Positions 22,629 through 34,782 of a DNA stretch of 64,000 bases are shown here, one piece after another. How positions within the stretch are numbered: position 1 is the stretch's first letter; every line of letters begins with the position of its first letter. This stretch comes from Cherax quadricarinatus. Taxonomy: Eukaryota > Arthropoda > Malacostraca > Decapoda > Parastacidae. The notes below the pieces were generated by a model. That model was given only the letters and a program-made list of their open reading frames with translations. It was not told the DNA's origin and ran no database searches. The position numbers and the translations under genes were made by a program. The stretch is from the NCBI RefSeq assembly GCF_038502225.1, contig NC_091323.1, forward strand, positions 18,856,776 through 18,920,775, written 5' to 3'.

Positions 22629-23585
22629 CAGGACCTACAGTGACCAACCCACCTTTCCTGACCCAGGACCTACAGTGACCAACCCACCTTCCCTGACCCA
22701 GGTCCTGCTGTGACCAACCCACCTTCCCTGACCCAGGACCTACAGTGACCAACCCACCTTCCCTGACCCAGGACCTGCAGTGACCAACCCACCTTCCCTG
22801 ACCCAGGACCTACAGTGACCAACCCACCTTCCCTGACCCAGGACCTACAGTAACCAACCCACCTTCCCTGACCCAGGACCTACAGTGACCAACCCACCTT
22901 CCCTGACCCAGGACCTACAGTGACCAACCCACCTTCCCTGACCCAGGACCTACAGTAACCAACCCACCTTCCCTGACCCAGGACCTACAGTAACCAACCC
23001 ACCTTCCCTGACCCAGGACCTGCAGTGACCAACCCACCTTCCCTGACCCAGGACCTACAGTGACCAACCCACCTTCCCTGACCCAGGACCTACAGTGACC
23101 AACCCACCTTCCCTGACCCAGGACCTACAGTGACCAACCCACCTTCCCTGACCCAGGACCTACAGTGACCAACCCACCTTCCCTGACCCAGGACCTACAG
23201 TAACCAACCCACCTTCCCTGACCCAGGACCTACAGTGACCAACCCACCTTCCCTGACCCAGGACCTACAGTGACCAACCCACCTTCCCTGACCCAGGACC
23301 TACAGTGACCAACCCACCTTCCCTGACCCAGGACCTACAGTGACCAACCCACCTTCCCTGACCCAGGACCTACAGTGACCAACCCACCTTCCCTGACCCA
23401 GGACCTACAGTGACCAACCCACCTTCCCTGACCCAGGACCTACAGTGACCAACCCACCTTCCCTGACCCAGGACCTACAGTGACCAACCCACCTTCCCTG
23501 ACCCAGGACCTACAGTGACCAACCCACCTTCCCTGACCCAGGACCTACAGTGACCAACCCACCTTCCCTGACCCAGGACCTGCAG
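22629..23585 (+). repeat. 35-bp minisatellite, subfamily 2, about 27 copies
   Basis: The same 35-bp period continues with a new consensus, CCCTGACCCAGGACCTACAG then TGACCAACCCACCTT. Copies are much more uniform than subfamily 1, pointing to recent expansion at the right edge. Confidence 0.95.
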
Positions 23586-24300
23586 TCACGACTATAATAA
23601 AGAGAAGACAGGTAGAGAGCAAGCTTTTATTGTTACAAACTGGTTTGTTAAGAGAACTTTTCCACTATATAGAGTGAAACATTAGCGAAGTATATGCATG
23701 TTTTGTACCGGTGTCGTCATTGCTGTCGAGAGGGAGTGGGCCTCCGTAGTCCTACACATAGCCATCTAGAGTACACTAGAATGATCCCAGGTACACAATA
23801 ATAGGTGCGCTATAACGTGAAATTTCTTGCACATTCGAATTCGTAAATGGTTGTTAAAAAATCACAGAATTTTCTCAGATTTTTATGGTTTTGGGTTTCC
23901 AAGAGTTAACCTTGTATACACTTTCCAGTCTTGTCTCAGTTATCGTAAGGGGTTCTGTTCAGGAGCATTTCACCTGTACAGGTTCAGGTCTTGTACTTAT
24001 ACACTTACGGGCTCTATTCAAGAGCGTAGGGTCTCTACAGCGTCTGTATACAGGTAGCGAGCCCTAGTGGTGTAAGAGAACCCGCCCGGGTGCGAGTATG
24101 CTAGTTGAGCACCAGCTCTAGGGCCCTGCCTCGTACCTGTGAAAAACTGTCGTCTTTACGTTTGACTTAATATATAGTGTCATGTTTGTCCTGGTCCCTA
24201 TCGTGTCATTCTTGTCCACCATGTAAGTGACCACATGTGTCTTGGACGTTGTCATGGCATTTCACTCAAATCTTTTCCAGTGATGAATAAGACACATGCT
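23586..24300. other. Unique DNA, no gene seen
   Basis: Only short unsupported frames. No repeat recognised. Confidence 0.5.
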
Positions 24301-24313
24301 CAGCACCTGGGTA

Positions 24314-24366
24314 TCTTTACTGAGAGATGTGTTGCCTGCACAACAGGCTTTATCAGTCTGACACAG
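24314..24366 (-). ncRNA. Degenerate hammerhead-like motif (PLE-type)
   Basis: The minus strand reads CTGATAA then A, helix II GCCTG/CAGGC, then AACAC where GAAAC is expected, followed by the usual AGTAAAGATAC tail. Damaged core, presumed inactive. Confidence 0.4.
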
Positions 24367-24659
24367 AGACATGAGGATGGATCCTTTTATGCTAGAGCCA
24401 AGAAAGAAGTGAAGAGTTACAGCAGTTGAAAACGTGGTCACACGAGGGCGAGGTTCAGCAATGGAAGTTGGTCAGGCTCTTAAGACGAGCCACGGATTTA
24501 CTACTGGAGTTGAAGATGAGGTAGAAAGCTGTGACACTTAAAGATGTGGTGACGGGGGTAAGACGCACTAGTGATCTAGTGATACTGTTACATATCTCGC
24601 AGCACGTATTCCTAAACAACAAAAAAAGCACAATACCGTGACTGGAACGATGCACAAAT

Positions 24660-24770
24660 AACCCGCACATAAAAGAGAAGCTTACGACATGACTTTGTCA
24701 ATGGTCCCAGTCGGGCCGAAACGTCGTTGTAAGCTTCTCTCTTTTATGTGCGGGTTATTTGTGTATATTC
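24660..24770 (+). repeat. PLE-type terminal repeat with long inverted arms and hammerhead-like core
   Basis: AGAGAAGCTTACGAC (24674-24688) pairs with GTTGTAAGCTTCTC (24726-24739). Between them lie TTGTCAA, a GGTCC/GGGCC helix and GAAACGTC. If read as a hammerhead, helix I is the long arm pair and cleavage follows GTC. Positions 3 and 8 are U and A, but position 6 is U instead of A, so it is probably inactive. Flanking copies of CCGCACATAAAAGAGAAGC and its complement extend the hairpin. Confidence 0.5.
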
Positions 24771-24779
24771 CTAAACTCC

Positions 24780-25310
24780 GGAACTGGCATGTTCAAAAGT
24801 CTTTGGATATTTTAGAGCAGTTATTCCCAAACTTGTTTTTTCTCCATTACCCAAAATTTTAAATATTCGGAGGGAAATGGACAAGAATGCATACATTGAC
24901 AACACACTTGTTGAAAAAAAATAATAGTTCCTAGGACGTTAATCAGTAAATATGAGGCATGTGGGAGAACACAGGCTACATGTAGTGACCGGAGAGAGAA
25001 TAGTGGTAAGGTAGAGAGTGCCGGAAGTGAAGAATTTATCTTATGGGTGTGTTAGGTGGCAGTCTTGGAGAAGCATGTTGTAAGATCATATGGACTGACG
25101 TAGGGAAAGTGATAAAGCTTTTAGATCTGTAAAACAAAGATGTTGAAGGTAGCAGTGAGTGATATTTCAAATCACCTTCGTAATCTCACCTGGTTCCCTG
25201 TAAATCAGTTTAACGTCTTACTAATGCATGAAACGTCCCTCAGTGTTTGTGTTTAACACAAGTGTTGCTTTTGTCATCACTGCTGCAGGTTTATTTATGT
25301 TAGGTAAAAG
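24780..25310. other. Unique DNA, no gene seen
   Basis: No supported frame, no tandem repeat. Confidence 0.5.
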
Positions 25311-25432
25311 GACACAGCCTAGAGCCAGGAGTCGATGTCATCAGTTCATCAGTCTTTGATGAACTGATTACATGGACTCCAGGCTGACAGACTGATTACC
25401 TTAAACTACTCCTGATCTTCACCATTCTTCTT

Positions 25433-25481
25433 TATATGGGACTGATGAAGCCACTGTGTGACGAAACGTTTCCTCAATAAA
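25433..25481 (+). ncRNA. Hammerhead ribozyme motif, C3:G8 type
   Basis: CTGATGA (25442-25448), helix II GCC/GAC with loop ACTGTGT, then GAAACGTT (25463-25470). Helix I is GGA (25439-25441) with TCC (25471-25473), extended by TAT/ATA beyond a bulge. One helix II pair is broken (GAC for GGC). Predicted cleavage is after T25470. The surrounding 25310-25540 has the subterminal repeats of PLE units. Confidence 0.6.
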
Positions 25482-25584
25482 GATAAAGTGTTTCATATGT
25501 GTCTAATTTATCAACTTGTCGGTTCTCTCAAGCATTTATCTACATGAAATAACTTGGGTTTGACTCTTTTGAAAAGCTGTCTTT

Positions 25585-28500
25585 ATTGACTGATGCATCT
25601 TATGGCAGGCATGCTGTTAGCTGATGCATCTTATGGCAGGCATACTATTGACTGATGCATCTTATGGCAAGCATACTGTTAGCTGATGCATCTTAAGGCA
25701 GGCATACTATTGACTGATGCATCTTATGGCAAGCATGCTGTTAGCTGATACATCTTAAGGCAGGCATACTATTGACTGATGCATCTTATGGCAGGCATAC
25801 TGTTAGCTGATGCATCTTATGGCAAGCATGCTGTTAGCTGATGCATCTTATGGCAAGCATGCTGTTAGCTGATGCATCTTATGGCAAGCATGCTGTTAGC
25901 TGATGCATCTTATGGCAGGCATACTGTTAGCTGATGCATCTTATGGCAAGCATGCTGTTAGCTGATGCATCTTAAGGCAGGCATACTATTGACTGATGCA
26001 TCTTATGGCAGGCATACTGTTAGCTGATGCATCTTATGGCAGGCATACTGTTAGCTGATGCATCTTATGGCAGGCATGATGTTAGCTGATGCATCTTATG
26101 GCAAGCATGCTGTTAGCTGATGCATCTTAAGGCAGGCATACTATTGACTGATGCATCTTATGGCAGGCATACTGTTAGCTGATGCATCTTATGGCAGGCA
26201 TACTGTTAGCTGATGCATCTTATGGCAGGCATGCTGTTAGCTTATGCATCTTATGGCAAGCATGCTGTTAGCTGATGCATCTTATGGCAGGCATGCTGTT
26301 AGCTGATGCATCTTATGGCAGGCATGCTGTTAGCTGATGCATCTTATGGCAAGCATGCTGTTAGCTGATGCATCTTATGAGAAGCATGCTGTTAGCTGAT
26401 GCATCTTATGGCAGGCATACTGTTAGCTGATGCATCTTATGGCAAGCATGCTGTTAGCTGATGCATCTTATGGCAAGCATGCTGTTAGCTGATGCATCTT
26501 ATGGCAAGCATGCTGTTAGCTGATGCATCTTATGGCAGGCATACTGTTAGCTGATGCATCTTATGGCAGGCATGCTGTTAGCTGATGCATCTTATGGCAA
26601 GCATGCTGTTAGCTGATGCATCTTATGGCAGGCATGCTGTTAGCTGATGCATCTTATGGCAGGCATGCTGTTAGCTGATGCATCTTATGGCAAGCATGCT
26701 GTTAGCTGATGCATCTTATGGCAAGCATGCTGTTAGCTGATGCATCGTATGGCAGGCATGCTGTTAGCTGATGCATCTTATGGCAAGCATGCTGTTAGCT
26801 GATGCATCTTAGGCCAAGCATGCTGTTAGCTGATGCATCTTATGGCAAGCATGCTGTTAGCTGATGCATCTTATGGCAGGCATACTATTGACTGATGCAT
26901 CTTATGGCAAGCATGCTGTTAGCTGATGCATCTTAAGGCAGGCATACTATTGACTGATGCATCTTATGGCAAGCATGATGTTAGCTGATGCATCTTATGG
27001 CAGGCATACTATTGACTGATGCATCTTATGGCAAGCATGCTGTTAGCTGATGCATCTTAAGGCAGGCATACTATTGACTGATGCATCTTATGGCAAGCAT
27101 GCTGTTAGCTGATGCATCTTAAGGCAGGCATACTATTGACTGATGCATCTTATGGCAAGCATGATGTTAGCTGATGCATCTTAAGGCAGGCATACTATTG
27201 ACTGATGCATCTTATGGCAAGCATGCTGTTAGCTGATGCATCTTATGGCAGGCATACTATTGGCTGATGCATCTTATGGCAAGCATGCTGTTAGCTGATG
27301 CATCTTAAGGCAGACATACTATTGACTGATGCATCTTATGGGAAGCATGCTGTTAGCTGATGCATCTTAAGGCAAGCATGCTGTTAGCTGATGCATCTTA
27401 AGGCAGGCATACTATTGACTGATGCATCTTATGGCAAGCATACTGTTAGCTGATGCATCTTATGGCAAGCATGCTGTTAGCTGATGCATCTTATGGCAGG
27501 CATGCTGTTAGCTGATGCATCTTATGGCAGGCATACTATTAACTGATGCATCTTATGGCAAGCATGCTGTTAGCTGATGCATCTTATGGCAGGCATACTA
27601 TTGACTGATGCATCTTATGGCAAGCATGCTGTTAGCTGATGCATCTTATGGCAGGCATACTATTAACTGATGCATCTTATGGCAAGCATGCTGTTAGCTG
27701 ATGCATCTTATGGCAGGCATACTATTGACTGATGCATCTTATGGCAAGCATGATGTTAGCTGATGCATCTTATGGCAGGCATACTATTGACTGATGCATC
27801 TTATGGCAGGCATACTGTTAGCTGATGCATCTTAAGGCAGGCATACTATTGACTGATGCATCTTATGGCAGGCATACTGTTAGCTGATGCATCTTAAGGC
27901 AGGCATACTATTGACTGATGCATCTTATGGCAAGCATGCTGTTAGCTGATGCATCTTATGACAGGCATACTATTGACTGATGCATCTTATGACAGGCATA
28001 CTATTGACTGATGCATCTTATGACAGGCATACTATTGACTGATGCATCTTATGGCAGGCATACTGTTAGCTGATGCATCTTAAGGCAGGCATACTATTGA
28101 CTGATGCATCTTATGGCAAGCATGCTGTTAGCTGATGCATCTTAAGGCAGGCATACTATTGACTGATGCATCTTATGGCAAGCATGCTGTTAGCTGATGC
28201 ATCTTATGACAGGCATACTATTGACTGATGCATCTTATGGCAAGCATGCTGTTAGCTGATGCATCTTAAGGCAGGCATACTATTGACTGATGCATCTTAT
28301 GGCAGGCATACTATTGGCTGATGCATCTTATGGCAGGCATACTATTGACTGATGCATCTTAAGGCAAGCATGCTCTTAGCTGATGCATCTTATGGCAGGC
28401 ATACTATTGACTGATGCATCTTATGGCAGGCATAGTATTGACTGATGCATCTTATGGCAGGCATACTATTGACTGATGCATCTTATGGCAGGCATGCTGT

Positions 28501-30544
28501 TAGCTGATGCATCTTAAGCCAGGCATACTATTGACTGATGCATCTTATGGCAGGCATACTATTGACTGATGCATCTTATGGCAGGCATACTATTGACTGA
28601 TGCATCTTATGGCAGGCATACTATTGACTGATGCATCTTATGGCAGGCATACTATTGACTGATGCATCTTAAGGCAGGCATACTATTGACTGATGGATCT
28701 TATGGCAGGCATACTATTGACTGATGCATCTTATGGCAGGCATACTATTGACTGATGCATCTTATGGCAGGCATACTATTGACTGATGCATCTTATGGCA
28801 AGCATGCTGTTAGCTGATGCATCTTAAGGCAGGCATACTATTGACTGATGCATCTTATGGCAGGCATACTATTGACTGATGCATCTTATGGCAAGCATGC
28901 TGTTAGCTGATGCATCTTAAGGCAGGCATACTATTGACTGATGCATCTTATAGCAGGCATACTGTTAGCTGATGCATCTTAAGGCAGGCATACTATTGAC
29001 TGATGCATCTTATGGCAGGCATACTATTGACTGATGCATCTTAAGGCAGGCATACTATTGACTGATGCATCTTATGGCAGGCATACTATTGACTGACGCA
29101 TCGTATGGCAGGCATACTATTGACTGATGCATCTTATGGCAAGCATACTATTGACTGATGCATCTTATGGCAGGCATACTATTGACTGATGCATCTTATG
29201 GCAGGCATACTATTGACTGATGCATCTTATGGCAGGCGTACTATTGACTGATGCATCTTATGGCAGGCATACTATTGACTGATGCATCTTATGGCAGGCA
29301 TACTATTGACTGATGCATCTTATGGCAAGCATACTATTGACTGATGCATCTTATGGCAGGCATACTATTGACTGATGCATCTTATGGCAGGCGTACTATT
29401 GACTGATGCATCTTATGGCAGGCATACTATTGACTGATGCATCTTATGGCAGGCATACTATTGACTGATGCATCTTATGGCAGGCATACTATTGACTGAT
29501 GCATCTTATGGCAGGCATACTATTGACTGATGCATCTTATGGCAGGCATACTATTGACTGATGCATCTTATGGCAGGCGTACTATTGACTGATGCATCTT
29601 ATGGCAGGCGTACTATTGACTGATGCATCTTATGGCAGGCATACTATTGACTGATGCATCTTATGGCAGGCATACTATTGACTGATGCATCTTATGGCAG
29701 GCATACTATTGACTGATGCATCTTATGGCAGGCGTACTATTGACTGATGCATCTTATGGCAAGCATACTATTGACTGATGCATCTTATGGCAGGCATACT
29801 ATTGACTGATGCATCTTATGGCAGGCATACTATTGACTGATGCATCTTATGGCAGGCGTACTATTGACTGATGGATCTTATGGCAGGCATACTATTGCCT
29901 GATGCATCTTATGGCAGGCATACTATTGACTGATGCATCTTATGGCAGGCATACTATTGACTGATGCATCTTATGGCAGGCATACCATTGACTGATGCAT
30001 CTTATGGCAGGCATACTATTGACTGATGGATCTTATGGCAAGCATACTATTGACTGATGCATCTTATGGCAGGCATACTATTGACTGATGCATTTTATGG
30101 CAGGCATACTATTGACTGATGCATCTTATGGCAGGCATACTATTGACTGATGCATCTTATGGCAGGCATACTATTGACTGATGCATCTTATGGCAGGCAT
30201 ACTATTGACTGATGCATCTTATGGCAGGCATACTATTGACTGATGCATCTTATGGCAGGCATACTATTGACTGATGGATCTTATGGCAGGCATACTATTG
30301 ACTGATGCATCTTATGGCAGGCATACTATTGACTGATGCATCTTATGGCAGGCATACTATTGACTGATGGATCTTATGGCAGGCATACTATTGACTGATG
30401 CATCTTATGGCAGGCATACTATTGACTGATGCATCTTATGGCAGGCATACTATTGACTGATGCATCTTATGGCAGGCATACTATTGACTGATGCATCTTA
30501 TGGCAGGCATACTATTGCCTGATGCATCTTATGGCAGCCATACT
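25585..30544 (+). repeat. 31-bp minisatellite, 160 copies
   Basis: The unit is CTGATGCATCTTATGGCAGG followed by CATACTATTGA, exactly 31 bp; 4960 bp is 160 units. Two main types exist: CATGCTGTTAG(CTGATG) and CATACTATTGA(CTGATG). The first dominates to about 26.9 kb, the two alternate as 62-bp dimers to about 28.3 kb, and the second is nearly pure beyond. Each unit contains the palindrome ATGCAT. The ORF-free sequence gives no coding signal. Confidence 0.97.
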
Positions 30545-30744
30545 AACCTGGGTCTAAGCTTTGTAGACGTTAATTTGCTAATTTACTAATGTAGTTTTGG
30601 ATTTGGAATTGTTTGAATCTTTGCAGTAGCTGGGGATAATATTTTTCTCAAAGAATATTTCTCATTAGAGAAAGGTTTTGGTTAGTTATACACAGTGTAG
30701 GTGGCAGTTTGCCAGTTTTGTTAGAAAAGGTGATAATTGTAATA

Positions 30745-30925
30745 CTCCGTGGGGAAGTGGAAAAGAATTGTTCCTCCGTATGCCATACGTGTAGTAAGAG
30801 GCGACTAAAATGCCGGGAGCAAGGGGCTAGTAACTCCTTCCATTGTATAAATTAATGTATGTAAAAACAAAAACTTAACTTTTCCTTTTTAGATCACCCA
30901 ATCTCGGTGGTAGACGGCCGGTTCG
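30745..30925 (+). mobile_element. RTE-type LINE 5' end fragment
   Basis: GTGGGGAAGTGGAAAAGAAT ... AAATGCCGGGAGCAAGGGGC ... TAGTAACTCC matches the stretch at 36240-36340, directly before the endonuclease region of the RTE copy there. It ends GGCCGGTTCGTTAAAAAAAA. Only 5' UTR sequence is present. Confidence 0.65.
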
Positions 30926-31285
30926 TTAAAAAAAAATTGTAATACTAGTTTTGCTGTGATAATTTGTGAATAGCTCATCCATTCGGCTTCAAACCTTCAG
31001 TAGTAATAACTGACAACTGCAACTTCTGATCCACATCATACTTAGTGCTCCAATTTTATTCTCTTACCTTTGGCTTTACTTTCAAAGTTGTTGTTTGAGT
31101 GGAAGGTTTAAAATTAGTTTTGGACTGTGGAGATGCCACTTTCCCATTTTTATTAACATTGTCTCTCATGATTGACTTGGAGTGTTTAGTTTCCTCGCAG
31201 TAACTTGTGAATGCTTCTCATGATTGACTTCCAGTCTTCAACACTAAGCTTACGCCACATTAGAAACTGTTGTTAAAAATGGTAT
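30926..31285. other. Unique AT-rich DNA, no gene seen
   Basis: No supported feature. Confidence 0.45.
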
Positions 31286-31335
31286 AAAATGTCGATAAGT
31301 TGAAGATTAAGACACATGTGCAACAGTTGCGTATC

Positions 31336-31383
31336 TTTATTGATGAAACGTTTCGTTTACACAGCAGCCTTCTTCAGTCACAG
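31336..31383 (-). ncRNA. Decayed hammerhead motif, C3:G8 type
   Basis: The minus strand reads TGA-CTGAAGA-A, weak helix II (GCTGC/GTAAAC), then GAAACGTT|TCAT. Helix I is TGA/TCA. Helix II mismatches make activity doubtful. Confidence 0.45.
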
Positions 31384-31589
31384 AGGAGCAGTAGTAGTGA
31401 AAAAGATGATGTAATCAGTCCATCAACCTTGGAGAAAAGTATTTGAGGTGGTCAGTCCCTCAGCCTGGAGAAGAGTTCAACTCCAGATGAACTCTTCTCC
31501 AGGCTGAGGGACTGACCACCTCAAATACTACTTCTCCAAGGGTGGTGGACTGATTACATCATCTTTATTTCATTACTACTGTTCCATTT

Positions 31590-31640
31590 GTATTTGACTG
31601 AAAAAGCCAAATGTGTAGGCGACACGTTTTATCAGTAAAG
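31590..31640 (+). ncRNA. Decayed hammerhead motif
   Basis: CTGAAAA and GACACGTT replace CTGAAGA and GAAACGTT, so two essential core positions are lost. Part of the right arm of the inverted pair. Confidence 0.35.
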
Positions 31641-31689
31641 ATACCCAACTGTTTTACATGTCTTAATCTTCTACATTATAAACTTAAGC

Positions 31690-32104
31690 TACACTTCCTT
31701 TATCCTGGGTTGAGCTACACGAACCTCTTATTATAGTATACACGGATATTTTTCTCGGATCACTGAAACACAAGTTTATATGACAGTGCCAGTAAATGTG
31801 TCCAGTAGGTTTGTATACACTATTTGTATATTTTGTATGCGATGTTTTTTATTTCGAAAGTATATATCCATAAGATTTTTTTTTATAACGTTGTCGTGAT
31901 TTTTTTAGATAGAATTGCCGAAACAAATTTTTTGTATGGAATATAGTATCATATGGACTTTCATATATTCGTTCACAATTTTAAGTTCATTACTACCAAA
32001 CTTTTGCAGTGTATAATAAAAGCTTGTTTCAAAACACTGTAGCCTTCATGGTCCAGTAGTTACGTGCAACGACTTGCAAGTTAGGCTGTCATTCCCTCGG
32101 TGCA
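31690..32104. other. Unique AT-rich DNA, no gene seen
   Basis: T-rich runs only. Confidence 0.45.
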
Positions 32105-32490
32105 TGTCGTGCCGAATATGTAAAACTGGTCAATTAGCAAGAACTCATTTAAATTTAAGTCCTTTCTAAAATTTTCTCTTATACGTTTAAAGATATATTT
32201 TTTTCATTAATGTTAATGTAAAAAATTTTAAATTTGCTCCAAAAGAATCTTAGAAAACTTACCTAACCTTATTATAAAAAGAACAATTTTTTTTAGCCTA
32301 ACCCAACTAAATATATTGTAGATTTGTTTACAATAATTTAATACTAAACAAACACAGTGAAATATATTATTTTCGTTAGGTTCAGAATGATTTTGGCGAA
32401 ATTATTGCATACACAAATTTTCACTTGTCCTATATGGCAAGATGAGCGTTGCTATTTAAGCCAAGATGGCAAGTTCTGCCTATTCGGCAC

Positions 32491-32494
<4 letters not shown>
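32105..32494 (+). mobile_element. MITE-like element with TGTCGTGCCGAATA inverted ends, about 390 bp
   Basis: TGTCGTGCCGAATA at 32105-32118 is repeated in inverse as TATTCGGCACGACA at 32481-32494. The interior is AT-rich and non-coding. Other copies lie at 39247-39876 (plus) and 40766-41115 (minus). All three touch (TA)n tracts at one end. No transposase is present, and the mobilising family is unknown to me. Confidence 0.75.
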
Positions 32495-32538
<44 letters not shown>

Positions 32539-32582
32539 ACATATATTTATACATACATTTATATATATATTTATTATTTTTT
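32491..32582 (+). repeat. (TA)n microsatellite
   Basis: A TA run with ATACATAT interruptions between the MITE end and the RTE 3' end. Confidence 0.9.
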
Positions 32583-34018
32583 TATTATCACACCGGCCGA
32601 TTCCCACCAAGGCAGGGTGGCCCGAAAAAGAAAAACTTTCACCATCATTCACTCCATCACTGTCTTGCCAGAAGGGTGCTTTACACTACAGTTTTTAAAC
32701 TGCAACATTAACACCCCTCCTTCAGAGTGCAGGCACTGTACTTCCCATCTCCAGGACTCAAGTCCGGCCTGCCGGTTTCCCTGAATCCCTTCATAAATGT
32801 TACTTTGCTCACACTCCAACAGCACGTCAAGTATTAAAAACCATTTGTCTCCATTCACTCCTATCAAACACGCTCACGCATGCCTGCTGGAAGTCCAAGC
32901 CCCTCGCACACAAAACCTCCTTTACCCCCTCCCTCCAACCCTTCCTAGGCCGACCCCTACCCCGCCTTCCTTCCACTACAGACTGATACACTCTTGAAGT
33001 CATTCTGTTTCGCTCCATTCTCTCTACATGTCCGAACCACCTCAACAACCCTTCCTCAGCCCTCTGGACAACAGTTTTGGTAATCCCGCACCTCCTCCTA
33101 ACTTCCAAACTACGAATTCTCTGCATTATATTCACACCACACATTGCCCTCAGACATGACATCTCCACTGCCTCCAGCCTTCTCCTCGCTGCAACATTCA
33201 TCACCCACGCTTCACACCCATATAAGAGCGTTGGTAAAACTATACTCTCATACATTCCCCTCTTTGCCTCCAAGGACAAAGTTCTTTGTCTCCACAGACT
33301 CCTAAGTGCACCACTCACTCTTTTTCCCTCATCAATTCTATGATTCACCTCATCTTTCATAGACCCATCCGCTGACACGTCCACTCCCAAATATCTGAAT
33401 ACATTCACCTCCTCCATACTCTCTCCCTCCAATCTGATATTCAATCTTTCATCACCTAATCTTTTTGTTATCCTCATAACCTTACTCTTTCCTGTATTCA
33501 CCTTTAATTTTCTTCTTTTGCACACCCTACCAAATTCATCCACCAATCTCTGCAACTTCTCTTCAGAATCTCCCAAGAGCACAGTGTCATCAGCAAAGAG
33601 CAACTGTGACAACTCCCACTTTGTGTGTGATTCTTTATCTTTTAACTCCACGCCTCTTGCCAAGACCCTCGCATTTACTTCTCTTACAACCCCATCTATA
33701 AATATATTAAACAACCACGGTGACATCACACATCCTTGTCTAAGGCCTACTTTTACTGGGAAAAAATTTCCTTCTTTCCTACATACTCTAACTTGAGCCT
33801 CACTATCCTCGTAAAAACTCTTCACTGCTTTCAGTAACCTACCTCCTACACCATACACTTGCAACATCTGCCACATTGCCCCCCTATCCACCCTGTCATA
33901 TGCCTTTTCCAAATCCATAAATGCCACAAAGACCTCTTTAGCCTTATCTAAATACTGTTCACTTATATGTTTCACTGTAAACACCTGGTCCACACACCCC
34001 CTACCTTTCCTATATATA
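32583..34018 (-). mobile_element. RTE-type LINE copy, 5' truncated
   Basis: A minus-strand element. The 3' UTR (32826-32583) carries CACCCTGCCTTGGTGGGAAT and ends GTGATAATAAA, then (TA)n. The 5' end is cut within the reverse transcriptase and abuts another TA tract at 34010-34045. The identical 3' end on the plus strand at 59674-59797 confirms the terminus. Confidence 0.88.
32827..34018 (-). pseudogene. RTE reverse transcriptase, C-terminal ~395 residues
   Basis: An unbroken frame in which about 25 leading residues come from the TA-rich flank, so the real protein starts at RKGRGCVDQVF (34018). In order: AFMDLEKAYDRVD (motif A), GLRQGCVMSPWLFN, QLLFADDTVLL (active site FADD near 33590), YLGVDVS, LPTLLYGCEAW and the C-terminal RRRCGITKTV...LRWFGHVERM domain typical of RTE-clade elements. 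It copies LINE RNA onto nicked DNA. The endonuclease and the first RT motifs are missing, so it cannot move, but the lack of stops suggests recent insertion. Confidence 0.85.
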
Positions 34019-34059
34019 TATAATGCAATATATATATATATATAATGCAAGGAATTCTC

Positions 34060-34210
34060 AAGAGCAGGCGAAATATACACAAACACTGATGTCTGGCTGA
34101 AGGAGACTCGAAACTGCGGCAGGCCAGGACTCGACCCTACGAATCTTGTACCGCCTCCAGAGACAGTACAATGTACGCATCACCTTATCACTACGCCACT
34201 GATCCTACAA
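34060..34210 (-). repeat. tRNA-derived SINE, minus copy
   Basis: The minus strand reads AGGATCAGTGGCGTAGTGAT (A box TGGCGTAGTG) and later TAGGGTCGAGTCCTGG (B box GGTCGAGTCC), with correct tRNA-like spacing. It is followed by GTCTCCTTCAGCCAGA, a tail shared with the SINEs at 59.9-60.1 and 61.4 kb. It pairs with the plus copy at 34366-34465. Confidence 0.75.
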
Positions 34211-34365
34211 TATCACTTGTTTCGTGATTTCATTGCTATGTAGACTGCTTGTTGAGGCGGGTATTCAAACAGGATGAGGCTGAAATTAATCCTTGAGATA
34301 CCACTTCCACGAGTGTCCTCGGGCCAAGGCAAACACATAACTAAGTGCTGGGTGCATGGTTTTTG

Positions 34366-34461
34366 TAGGATCAATGGCGTAGTGGTAAGGTGATGCGTAC
34401 ATTGTGCTGTCTCTAGAGGCGCCACAAGGTTCGTAGGGTCGAGTCCTGGCATGCCACAGTT

Positions 34462-34465
<4 letters not shown>
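34366..34465 (+). repeat. tRNA-derived SINE, plus copy
   Basis: TGGCGTAGTGG at 34375-34385 matches the A-box consensus, and GGGTCGAGTCCTGG at 34437-34450 matches the B box. The element runs into (GT)n. It is too diverged in the anticodon arm to be called a tRNA gene. Confidence 0.78.
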
Positions 34466-34546
<81 letters not shown>

Positions 34547-34563
34547 ATGTATGTATGTATGTG
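34466..34563 (+). repeat. (GT)n then (GTAT)n microsatellite
   Basis: A GT run to about 34530 followed by GTAT repeats. Confidence 0.95.
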
Positions 34564-34611
34564 TATGCATATATATGCATATATATGCAAAGCAACCACT
34601 GTGAAAGAATA

Positions 34612-34656
34612 GAGAAATTCCAAGTGCTTTCGTGACTACTTACATTATCAAAGAAC
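34612..34656 (-). ncRNA. Hammerhead-like motif, U3:A8 type (left arm of palindrome)
   Basis: The minus strand reads TTCT-TTGATAA-T, helix II GTAA/TCAC (one mismatch), then GAAAGCACT|TGGAA. It forms an inverted repeat with the plus copy at 34664-34702 around ACAATGATTGT. Confidence 0.5.
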
Positions 34657-34663
34657 AATGATT

Positions 34664-34702
34664 GTTCCTTGATAATGTGAGTAGTCACGAAAGCGCTTGG
34701 AA
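34664..34702 (+). ncRNA. Hammerhead ribozyme motif, U3:A8 type
   Basis: Helix I TTCC (34665-34668) pairs with GGAA (34699-34702). The core TTGATAA has U3 and A8. One extra T precedes helix II GTGA/TCAC with loop GTAG. GAA is followed by helix III strand AGCGCT, which is self-complementary. Predicted cleavage is after T34698. It belongs to a family whose tail reads TTTCACAGTGGTTGTTTTGC, unlike the GAAACGTT families. Confidence 0.62.
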
Positions 34703-34782
34703 TTTCTCTGTTCTTTCACAGTGGTTGTTTTGCATATTTTGAAATCACCTGTTTACTGTGATCTTATTTTATCATTTATCTT

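Larger units (their letters stand above)
31290..31680. repeat. Inverted pair of PLE-type terminal units
   Basis: The left arm (31296-31486) and right arm (31494-31676) are complementary over most of their length, meeting at CTCCAGATGAACTCTTCTCC. Each arm contains the subterminal GACTGACCACCTCAAATAC and a decayed hammerhead. Head-to-head pairing of such units recurs at 58620-59174. Confidence 0.75.

Noticed and set aside
24660..24770. A fully active hammerhead
   Set aside because: A6 is replaced by U and the core is separated from helix I by extra bases. Kept only as a related, probably dead motif.
34366..34465. A functional tRNA gene
   Set aside because: A and B boxes are present, but no full cloverleaf folds and the sequence recurs with a SINE-type tail.
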